NCBI RefSeq assembly: GCF_905171765.1
Contig: NC_053395.1
Span: 182,980,156 to 183,044,155, forward strand
DNA length: 64,000 bases
DNA from: Bufo bufo
Taxonomy: Eukaryota; Chordata; Amphibia; Anura; Bufonidae
Reading direction: 5' to 3'
The notes beneath the pieces were generated by a model that worked only from the letters and a program-made list of their open reading frames with translations, searched no databases and was not told the origin of the DNA. The translations under genes were made by a program, and so were the position numbers. This document shows positions 55,761-64,000 of this stretch, piece by piece. The number at the start of each line of letters is the position of its first letter. The first letter of the stretch is position 1.

Positions 55761-55893
55761 ACACAAATAGGTGAAATTCTCATCATGTCACTAATTAAAT
55801 AAAGCATAATACTACAGAAAAATTACCAAAGGTAAAATAAAATGAAATACAACAATACTGAATACTTGTATTTTCTACTAGAGGTATCGCTGG

Positions 55894-56239
55894 TAGAGAT
55901 GAGCGAATTTTCTAAAAGTTAAATTCTGCTAATTCTTCTTGAAGATCTGGCGCGAAATCTCGTGCTGTGCGAGATTACTTCATAAAGCTGGGCGGCGTGG
56001 TGACGTCATAACTCACCACACACAGGATTTCGTCCGAGATCTTCAATCAAGATGACGGCTGGCGGCCCGTAGCGAGCAAATGGAGGAGGTAAGTGTGATC
56101 TTTTTTGTTTTTTACACTATTTAAGGTTAAATTGATTTGCTAACATGAAGCACAAGGAAATTCGGCTTCGAGGCGAATCGAATTTGTCCTGAAATTCGGA
56201 TCGAATTCCACTTTATGGGCTTCGATTCGCTCAACTCTA
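55894..56239. mobile_element. MITE of the TAGAGATGAGCGAA family
   Basis: TAGAGATGAGCGAATTTTC mirrors TTCGATTCGCTCAACTCTA. CTTGAAGATCTGGCGCGAAA mirrors TTCGTCCGAGATCTTCAA. The core has GTGGTGACGTCATAAC, and AAGATGACGG is at 56049, a decayed version of the AAGATGGCGG seen in the relatives. It is complete, 346 bp. Confidence 0.85.
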
Positions 56240-56439
56240 ATCTCTGGTATAGGCCTACAAATAATTGGGCATTTTCCAAAACCTAACAAAATTTTCAAGC
56301 AATCACTAAAACATAAAACATAAATCACTACAACATAAAGAATTAAGAAATCATTTGATCAATATATATTTTTTTTATTTTGACAATGAGCAGACTAATA
56401 TATAGATTTATGGGGAAAAGATTCAGTAAAGCTATTTCT

Positions 56440-56880
56440 AACTTAAGACCTTCCCCCTTTACAGCTCTCAGTACATGGGGGAGGTGTTATCAGTGAAAGC
56501 TGAATACAATCAATTATTGATAACACCTCCCCCTTTTACAGTTTCAAGAGGACACCAGATAACTCAGTGGATTAGCTTATAATAAAAAATAAAGGATTTC
56601 TTGACAGATCCTGCACTGTTGCCCTGGTTTTCCCAGCAGGGCTCTGTCACTTAGACATATGACTGCTGCAGCCAATCACTAGGCTCTTCAGTGCATTGCT
56701 GAGGCCAGTAATAGACTGCAATGGGGATGTATCATGGACATGCTGTCACTGCTGCAGCCAGAAAAAACTGATCACTCATGAGAGAACCGGAGTGATGGAG
56801 CGGGATCGGTCAGGTAAGTAATCGTCTATTCCCTTGTCCAGTTTCCTCTTAAAATCAGAAAACCCCTTTAAAGAAAAAAT
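56440..56880. repeat. TTAA-type MITE fragments
   Basis: GGGGGAGGTGTTATCA faces TGATAACACCTCCCCC (56475-56535), and the block ends AAAACCCCTTTAAAG. The region between has GCTGCAGCCAATCAC-type dyads. 56881-57640 shows no feature. Confidence 0.5.
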
Positions 56881-57639
56881 TGTGCTCGATACTCATTTCT
56901 AGGTTTGACTGCCATACTCCATGTTTAAATATGGAGCTTTTTAAAAATGTATAATAAAAAATAGTAAGAAATACAAATTTACATTAACTAATTTTCTAAT
57001 TCAAACCTAGTTGGGATATATTTTTGTTATAATACTTTTAAATAAAATTACTTTTACTGCTGTATTTAAGGTACAAAGCATTTTGTGACAAAATGAGCTT
57101 TTAATTAGAGTGTATTTTCCTGACAACGTTAACACATTGACAGAGCAGGTGTAACAACCAATGAATCCACCAAGGTTAAGATTGACCCACCAGAGTAAAA
57201 GAGGATAGGCCCTAGTCCATCCAATAAGGGACTGGTACAATAACAGAACTCCAGGATCCATTAGTAGACAACACCATTTGAAGTTAATTTGGAGCCATTC
57301 TGCTATATAGATTTATTAGCAACCTATTCGACTTTATTATATGACCTATGTGTGCACAATACTAACAGCAAGGTTTAGAATGTAATTAAACTGGACATGC
57401 ACATGTTTTGTGTAGAGAGACAGGTGGCTGTCAGAATAATTTTATCTCGTAGACTTAATGTAGTCTGTTCTAATTTACTTGATTAGAGATGTATGATTGA
57501 AAATTGGCAACAATGCATAACTCTGTTTTCTAACTTTTCACATAACTTTGCATAAATCAAATTGTATAAGCTGTCACAAGAAACTGTGTAATATGTTTTT
57601 ATCAATGAGAAATGTCTAGCTCCTGTTCCCTAATAACTG

Positions 57640-58050
57640 CTTTTCACATGAAAAAAGCTTTTTTCCCCATCCAGGACAGGATCATCTCTGCTGGAGGATC
57701 AAATTACACATGTCAATGCAAGTCTATGCAGAGAGGAGGGGGGAGGAGTGAGGAGAAACTGAGGAGACAGTAATGTCCTCCATTATCCAGTGGCTGCTTC
57801 TGGGTGACTGTGAGACTATTAGGAAGGAGATTTTCCTCTTTCCGCTTTCTGTGTGTGCAGTCGATGGCAGCTAGTCTACACCCACAATGTCTGAGAGAGA
57901 TACAAACCAGATATTCAGCAGGAACAGAGAAAAACTGTTTTAAAAAATACCAGATACAAGTCAATACAAGAAATATTGTTATTTCTCATTTGCACACACT
58001 GTACTATTGATTAATGTAAAGTTTGTTGAAAGCTCAGTGCTGCTTTAAAC
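57640..58050. repeat. Dispersed repeat ending GCTCAGTGCTGCTTTAA
   Basis: It includes an AAAAAAGCTTTTTT dyad, GGAGGATCAAATTACAC, AGTCGATGGCAGCTAG and the TTAA-type tip GAAAGCTCAGTGCTGCTTTAA. The paired sense and antisense frames look spurious. 58051-58740 shows no feature. Confidence 0.4.
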
Positions 58051-58813
58051 TTGCAAGAAGGGATCACTTTAGTGAGTTTGAGATTAGAGTTACAGCATAG
58101 AGTGGAAGCTGGGAGGGTGAAATGGAGATTAATGAAAGTTGCAGTAGTAAGGATAGGACTGAAGTAATAAGAGGGTATTGGTGTATCAGTATGGTTTGTG
58201 ATGGGTTTTGGGGAGTTTCGGATTAGAGTGGTAGTGTCAACTAAAAATTTAATATATTTTAAAATACGACAAACAAACAGTAAATATAATAAATCATTAA
58301 TATTTGCATATGTATGGTGTGCAAGACGGTGCATTAAGCCCATAGTACTCTCAAACTAATACCCTTTGTCCAATCATGTCACTCCCCCAGACGCACCCCT
58401 TTCCATCACCTAAGTACTTGACTCCACCAACATTGATAGCCTTGACTGTTATCGCAAAAAGGTATGGATAAAAGTAGTAGTAGAAGTGGGTTCAAACCTT
58501 GTTTAGCAACTTATGTGAAGCAAGCTCTTTACATATATTTCTACACGTACTTGTACCAACCCTGAAGTATGATGGCTTATACAATAACTTGTTTCTAGAA
58601 CTGTCTCCTATATTGCTTTAATTCGTTTCTATTTCTCTACTATCTCAGAAGGGCTATACGCATTCGTCTAAAATTGACCAAAATGGAAGATTTCAACCAA
58701 AACAGTCATTCATCAGTCATAACATATACGAACAATTGCTTTAGTTGACCAATGAAAGACCCCCATCATGTGGAAAGAAGTTAACTGTGATTAAAATTTT
58801 CATCTCACAACCT

Positions 58814-59464
58814 CTAATACTTGACGGTATAGTATATTGCTCCATCAGCAGGAAGACAACACACCATTTGACGATCCCGGTCTTTGTGACAGATCGCCCT
58901 ATCTGTACCCCTAATAATTGAGTTTCCCAGTACCAGCACCTGTCTGGCCTGCTCTGCTCTCCTGGTCCCCTGCTTACTGGAGCTGACATTCCCCTGACTG
59001 GCGGAGGAAGTGTCTTGCTGCAGCAGTGCTATCCCTGAATTGACATTACCCTCATCTGCCAACCTTGGGGTATGTCAGATCCAGGCTAGCCTCCTCTTCC
59101 CACTATCCTGCTTTTTAACTCCTATCCAGCTACCTACCTCACTTTCCTGAGCCTCTATGCTACCACTCTTCTCCACATCTACCCCATAGAGTGCCTGGTC
59201 AGTGAGCAGCAAAGTCTTTTCCGAATTGTTAATGCTTCTCAGTGTCGAAACTCACTCGTTTAGATACACGATGTGTGATTCCAAATGGGTAATTTGCTTA
59301 CATTTTAAACAAAGATTTGCACCTTTAAACGGCTGTTCCAGGACTGCATACATTAGACAAGATGTGCACTGGACTTTGTTGTCAATAATGAAACACATAC
59401 TAATAGGGATTACACAAGAAAAGAGAAAGAAAAAAATACAATAATACAGTGCAACGATAAGCAA
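58814..59464 (-). pseudogene. CR1/L2-like LINE ORF1 remnant (Cys-rich motif plus esterase-like start)
   Basis: The minus-strand order is as follows. QCTSCLMYAVLEQPFKGANLCLKCKQ (59385-59308, described here by its two CxxC pairs) is a zinc-binding-like segment. A linker with QALYGVDVEKSGSIEAQESE follows. Then SSKQGTRRAEQARQVLVLGN and SIIRGTDRAICHKDRDRQMV with CCLPA (about 58990-58850). VLVxGDSIxRGT...CRxDR...VCCLPGA opens the SGNH-hydrolase-like domain of ORF1p in CR1/L2-type LINEs. Here the GDS box reads GNS, so the Asp is lost while the Ser remains. At least two stops or frameshifts occur upstream of 59062, and the rest of the domain is missing at the 58740 side. Confidence 0.75.
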
Positions 59465-59775
59465 CTGACTTACTGTAGCCCCTTCCTAAAGCCCCTGAAT
59501 CTCAAGTCACTAAATCTAAAGTCACACACTAAAATAAATACAAACACACACTAGAAATAAAAAACGCAGACATTAAAAAACTTGCGTTGTTTATCTGCTT
59601 GTATAAGTGCTGCTCCCAAACAACGTCAAACCAGACTGCTGTTTTCTATTCTTCTGGATTTAAAAAATACGGTTGCAATATCAGACAATCCATGGACAAG
59701 AGCAGTGCTGTTTTTGGAAAATAAATACACATTTTTCTAATCATGGACAACATAATTAGTAGATAGAGTCACACA

Positions 59776-60209
59776 TAGTGAAGACCACGCTGGCGGCTTA
59801 TTGTTCCACACGTGGGCCAGTTGGTATACCGGTCCTTTCTTGTGTTTGGCCGTCAAATCGCGCAGGTAACTTTCGAAGGTAATAGATCCCACTTTTTTTC
59901 GGGTCGGTTTGGATCGATGGATGTTGATATTTCTGGTCACAAATGGTGGGGGATGTGGCACCAGACGCGTTTCGGGGTTTGTTCACTGAGGAAGGGGTGA
60001 ATGAACATACCCCGAAACGCATCTGGTGCCACATCCCCCGCCATCTGTGAGCAGAAATATCAACATCTATCAATCCAAACCGACCCGAAAAAAGTGGGAT
60101 CTATTACCTTCGAAAGTTACCCGCGCGATTTGACGGCCAAACACAAGAAAGGACCGGTATACCAACTGGCCCACGTGTGGAACAATAAGCCGCCAGCGTG
60201 GTCTTCACT
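59776..60209. mobile_element. Foldback element with CGAAACGC core
   Basis: There are two arms of about 210 bp. AGTGAAGACCACGCTGGCGG (59776) mirrors CCGCCAGCGTGGTCTTCACT (60209), with few mismatches throughout. The loop (about 59985-59998) contains TGAGGAAGGGGTGAAT, flanked by CGTTTCGGGG and CCCCGAAACGC. The right arm continues into about 700 bp of AT-rich tail (to 60900) with GGGACGCCGCTACCC/GGGACACCGCT repeats at 60356-60392. Frames on both strands mirror each other. Confidence 0.9.
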
Positions 60210-61008
60210 AGAAGAAAAAGCTCCCGATATCGTAGTGCGACAACATCATTAGCACAGCGCAGGGAGCAGCAATATCCCACGGCTTGGCTAAGACTGATTC
60301 GATGGAAGCTGGATAAAAGGTAACTTTGTAATCGCTTGCAAGCTTCAAAGTAGCGGGACGCCGCTACCCATTCTGATCGAGCGGGACACCGCTCTGTTCA
60401 GGATAGTTCTTATATTAGTATTCATAGGACTGATTGGTTTTGGTGTGGGAAACATTAAGGGACTTTGAAGTTACGTCATTGAATGATAGAGGTGGACTTA
60501 ACAGTTACCTTCGATTTATTTCAGTTCGATTATTTTAGATCATCACCATGGATATACTGTTGTTGGGGCTGTATACTATTAATTTGAATACTGTCTAGAT
60601 CCAATATGCTGCTATTTAGATATATCAATTGATGTCATTTAGGATTTTATATGTTTTTATAGTGAGGTCCATCGTTTTAGGATATTCAGTACATTAATAA
60701 ATATATATTTTATAATGATTCTCTATATGGTCCGAAATTTCTGAGAGTGCCCTGCTCCTTAACCCCTTTGTTCTCATTTTATAGTGATCGAGTGAGTGTT
60801 CTCGATTGGTGAGGTGCACCTTTTTTGGTTTGCAGATAGCCTTGTGCGACATCTAACCCCGTTTAGTCACACATAGTGTCTGAAGTTCCTTGCACCCACC
60901 AGAGGAAGTGATTCTTAGGGCCAACCCTCTGTGTATACCTGACAAGTGCATACCCACTTTTAAGGAACTTTTGTTATCATTGTTTTCAGAACTTATGATG
61001 AATACGGT

Positions 61009-61773
61009 TTAAAGGGTTTTTGTCAGCAGAAAAATGGGCATTAAACTGGCTGACATTAGCGATGTGTTAATGTCCGCTGAACAAAACTACGTGCCGCCGT
61101 TATTGAGAAAAAATAACTTATATTATATGCAAATGAGCCTCTAGAAACAGGGGGGGGCGTTGATCCTAGTGGCTCTGTTCTCCCACCTCTGGCCACGTCC
61201 TGCTAGACTTGATTGACAGGGCCAGGCAGCATTCACGTCCTCCTGCCTGGCCCTGAGTTCGGATGAAATCTTCAACTGTTTAGTATGCGGCACAGGCGTA
61301 GTGAAGAAAGGATGCTTGCCGACTGTGGACCCCCTTACTGTGCCTGTGCTGCATATATCACAGTACACCCATACGATGCTGGCATCACTGATGAGGAGAG
61401 GGTGTACTGTGATGGATGCGGCACCGCAACAGTAAGGAAGTCCACAGCCGACGAGCATCCTTTCTTCACTACACCTGCGCCGCATACTAAACGGCTAAAG
61501 ATTTTATCCAAACTCAGACGCTGCCTAGCCCTGTCAATCAAGTCTAGCAGGACATGCCAGAGGTGGGAGAACAGAGCCTCTAGGAGCAGGAGCAATGCCT
61601 TCCTCCCTTCGTTCCTAGAGGCTCATTTGCATATAATAAAAGTTCTTTTTTTCTAAAAAAAAACGGCAGCACATAGTGAGATGGGACTAATATAGTTATG
61701 TTCAGCTGACATTAGCACATCACTAATGTCAGCCAGGTTAATGCCCATTTTTCTGCTCACAGAAACCCTTTAA
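61009..61773. mobile_element. TTAA foldback element, 765 bp
   Basis: TTAAAGGGTTTTTGTCAGCA mirrors TGCTCACAGAAACCCTTTAA. The arms share GACATTAGCGATGTG, ATTATATGCAAATGAGCC, GAGGTGGGAGAACAGAGCC, CTAGACTTGATTGACAGGGC and GAAGAAAGGATGC on opposite strands. The 100-bp centre around 61380 has a further dyad, CAGTACACCCATA against GGTGTACTGTGA. The arms are more diverged than in 35062-35805. 100-codon frames on both strands reflect the symmetry. Confidence 0.9.
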
Positions 61774-62899
61774 TAGGATATCTGGTGATTATTGGTTCTG
61801 TCGTCGACTCTAAATGCTCCAGGTGCTCTGGCTTCCATGACTGTGTCAGACTTGGGTCCACCAGAGAATCCTTTGTACTCTGATGGGGCAGTCTGATCCT
61901 GGTCGCATGTGGTTTCTTTCTGATGCCCTAACCATATCAGCTAAGGCATTTAATAAATGCATATACTGATATAAAGTCATCTTTATTTATTTTTTGATGT
62001 CACAAATTGTATTATTGGATCAATTAAATTAGTTCTCTGAGACCCATAAAAACAAGCCCGTACCAGCATAGATTAAAAAAACAAACAACAAAAAAGGAGT
62101 CACATTCCCACAGGCCCACCGTTCCAACATCATGGCTCCCATACTTCTGGTCACGTGACATCATCTACCATTCATGCACATGTCACCACGGAGACCATTG
62201 ATTGTCTGGCAGCAGTCTTAGGAATGTATACAGAATGTTATTACAGCGGGGACAGGACCTGTGGCACTAGAACTCTTGGACTGTGAGAAAGGGAGCCCTT
62301 TTTGTTGTTGTTTTAACACCTGTGCTGTTGCTATCTCATTTTTATGGGTCTCAGATAACCCTTTTATACTAGGCAAAAGCTTTATTCTGGTTGGCCTATA
62401 TCAAACTTGTCATTTCATTTTATTCCTGATGAGAGTTTGTCAGCAGTTCTGACCATGTAAAACTACTGACAGTTCTAGATAGGGGTCAGGGAGAGCAGGA
62501 CATGCATCCTTTATGAGGAAATCAGGAATAGTGGGAAAATGAATGTTTGTTCTGCCAGTAACTACTCCTGCTGGTGCCCTGGAGGCTTTACAGCGCCTTC
62601 CCTCTGCTTTGAGTAATAGCTGTAGCATCCAACCAGGAGACCAGCTGACAGCAGAGGGGAGGGACTGTGAAGCAGTTTAATGTCCCTCTTGGCCAGTTGC
62701 AGAAGCAGCTCCTGGCAGAATAAAAGTTCATAATCATATTAATTCTTATAATAAAGGTTTCTGTTTGTCCAGTTCTCTTTGGCTCTCACCTAGGGCTGTC
62801 ATGAGTTTTGGATGGTCAAAATAGCTGACAGACTCTTTAAATAATGAGTTTCTGATCACAGTTATATTAAACCGCTGCTTTCAGAGTGAATTCACAAGG
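61774..62899. other. No supported feature
   Basis: Moderately AT-rich sequence with short A runs (62070-62095). GTCACGTGACATCATC at 62151 is an isolated E-box/CRE-like string. TGTCATGAGTTTTGG and CTGACAGACTCTTTAAA near 62800 may be a MITE tip. Confidence 0.35.
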
Positions 62900-63483
62900 T
62901 GTCACACCTGTGACAGGTATTAGAAGGTATGAAAGATTATCTGCACATTAGTGATCTGACAGCCTCTTTTGGTTTCACTTTGTCTGTGTGTTGCAGGTAT
63001 GTCTACACCTCTTGTTCAGGTGTGGATCATGTGACCTTTACCTATCCCTATTTAGTCTGACTTTACCCATCACTCCTTGCTCTGGATAGCTTAATCTGGT
63101 TTTGGAAGAGCTGGAGTGTGGTTCTTGTTGAAGTCCTGTTCATCCATCATCCTCAGAAGTTAAGTGCTCCGCTTGTTGAGTTTTGTATTTCTCCCCCCTG
63201 GTTGTTTACTAGGCCTCAGCGAGACGTTGGTTCCTTCACCAGGGAAGGAACGGGTTGTCTCTGCCCTGTCATTACCTTTAGGGCATCCGAGGGTCACCAG
63301 GGTTTTCTAGGTTACTGTGTATGGGCATCTCTACCATCGAGAGGTGCCCATATGGATAGGAGTTAGGGCCAGAAGCAGGGTTTTATAGGTGGTGACCCTT
63401 TTCCTTCCCTAGCGGTGAGGCCTAGTGTTTTCCCCCCGCCTTCTTGTTGTCTTTTGGTGTTCTCCCCTACTACATCCATGACA
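62900..63483 (+). mobile_element. Gypsy 5' LTR (second family)
   Basis: The proposed LTR runs from TGTCACACCTGTGACAGG to CTACATCCATGACA, with TG...CA ends and 584 bp. It has a TATTTAG box at 63050 and a pyrimidine-rich leader. It is unlike the 151-838 LTR. It is placed by the gag frame that begins 45 bp downstream. TTATCCAGAGCCAATACC after it would be the primer-binding site, but I could not match it to a tRNA. Confidence 0.65.
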
Positions 63484-63528
63484 TTATCCAGAGCCAATAC
63501 CGCCATTTTTGTTCTGACCTGTGCAGCT

Positions 63529-63804
63529 ATGGATACTATGTCTGCACTGGTCGAACAGCTGCAGAATCTGACTTTGGAGGTAGCAGACCTCCGCATGATG
63601 GTCTTTCAGATTCAGAGTCCACAGGCTGCTGGTTCCGGTGGTGGGTCCCAGGCCTGCCTGAACCGAAGGTGGCTCTCCCGGACAGGTTTTCCGGCGGTAG
63701 TGACAATTTCATCTAATTCAGGGAGTCATGTAAATTATACTTTAGGATGCGTCCATACTCTTCTGGGGATAAGTGTCAACGTGTGGGTATGATTATTTCA
63801 TTGC
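63529..63804 (+). pseudogene. Gypsy gag N terminus, broken and interrupted
   Basis: It starts MDTMSALVEQLQNLTLEVAD, a coiled-coil-like heptad start typical of vertebrate Gypsy Gag, followed by a Gly-rich hinge. A frameshift near 63640-63660 moves the frame. In that frame LPEPKVALPDRFSGG, a stop at 63714 and CKLYFRMRPYSSGDKCQRVG follow, the first part of the capsid-like region. The gene is cut off at 63805 by a TTAA element. Gag would form the retrotransposon particle; this copy cannot. Confidence 0.8.
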
Positions 63805-64000
63805 TTAACCACCTCAGGACCGCCGTACGCAGGATTGCGTCTTTGCGGCGGTCCTGTTGTTCTGGGTGGACGCGCCGGTGCGTCCTCTCGCGAGACGCGA
63901 GATTTCCTGTGAACGCGCGCACACAGGCGCGCGCGTTCACAGGATCGGAAGGTAAGCGAGTGGATCTCCAGCCTGCCAGCGGCGATCGTTCGCTGGCAGG
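63805..64000 (+). mobile_element. TTAA family B element, left end (runs off window)
   Basis: It begins TTAACCACCTCAGGACCGCC and continues GTACGCAGGATTGCGTC, CGCGAACGCGC-type palindromes (GAACGCGCGCACACAGGCGC) and CTGCCAGCGGCGATCGTTCG. This is the mirror of 4352-4170. It inserted into the gag pseudogene above. Confidence 0.85.

Noticed and set aside
57007..57261. 84-codon minus-strand frame resembling a membrane protein
   Set aside because: The hydrophobic residues come from A/T-rich codons; no start context or homologous motif could be seen.

Overview
This window looks like nuclear DNA from an anuran amphibian, possibly a hyloid frog or toad (low confidence). No host exon, tRNA, rRNA or operon-like structure can be supported. 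About half or more of it is interspersed repeat: Tc1/mariner, hAT, many small TTAA-flanked and hAT-type MITEs, Ty3/Gypsy LTR pieces, an L1-like ORF2 tail, a CR1/L2-like ORF1 and a tRNA-derived SINE. The rest is AT-rich, unannotated intergenic or intronic DNA. The taxon call rests on this repertoire and on repeat phrases such as TTAACCCCTTAAGGACC, TACTTTCACACTAGCG and TAGAGATGAGCGAA, which I associate with frog genomes from memory.

Layout. 1-840: end of a Gypsy pol gene (chromodomain) and its 3' LTR. 1134-10816: a pile-up of TTAA-flanked elements (here called family A and family B), LTR fragments and an inverted, truncated hAT copy. 10825-13815: a hAT MITE, about 1.5 kb of quiet sequence, and a solo-LTR-like block. 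13816-16840: a second, longer copy of the same hAT family with subterminal repeats. 17380-18720: a partial family B copy. 19565-21267: Tc1 element 1, containing a nested MITE. 21268-25815: quiet DNA with a SINE and MITEs. 25816-27054: a solo LTR with a 5-bp target duplication. 27646-29774: Tc1 element 2 with a nested MITE. 31039-35805: several MITEs ending in a 744-bp near-perfect palindrome. 35883-37444: full-length Tc1 element 3. 38052-42000: a 2.5-kb hAT-type element with an 8-bp target duplication, nested in a TTAA MITE. 42001-50000: MITEs, LTR debris and about 2.4 kb of repeat-free sequence. 50130-54640: an L1 tail split by about 3.9 kb of later insertions, including a second hAT family. 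54691-61773: palindromic MITEs, a CR1-like ORF1 remnant and two foldback elements. 62900-64000: LTR and gag start of another Gypsy element, cut by a family B element that runs off the window.

Every recognisable protein is a transposon protein, and nearly all are broken by frameshifts, stops, deletions or nested insertions. The two best-preserved transposases are Tc1 element 2 (two in-frame TGA codons) and Tc1 element 3 (one small frame-breaking deletion). The genes do not work together. What the region does record is a layered insertion history that can be read from nesting and target-site duplications. I found no convincing new enzymatic or defence system. The features most worth a second look are the long palindromes, the TTAA elements joined end to end through a shared TTAA, the paired YY1-like and CRE-like motifs in one MITE family, and the repeat arrays at hAT ends.
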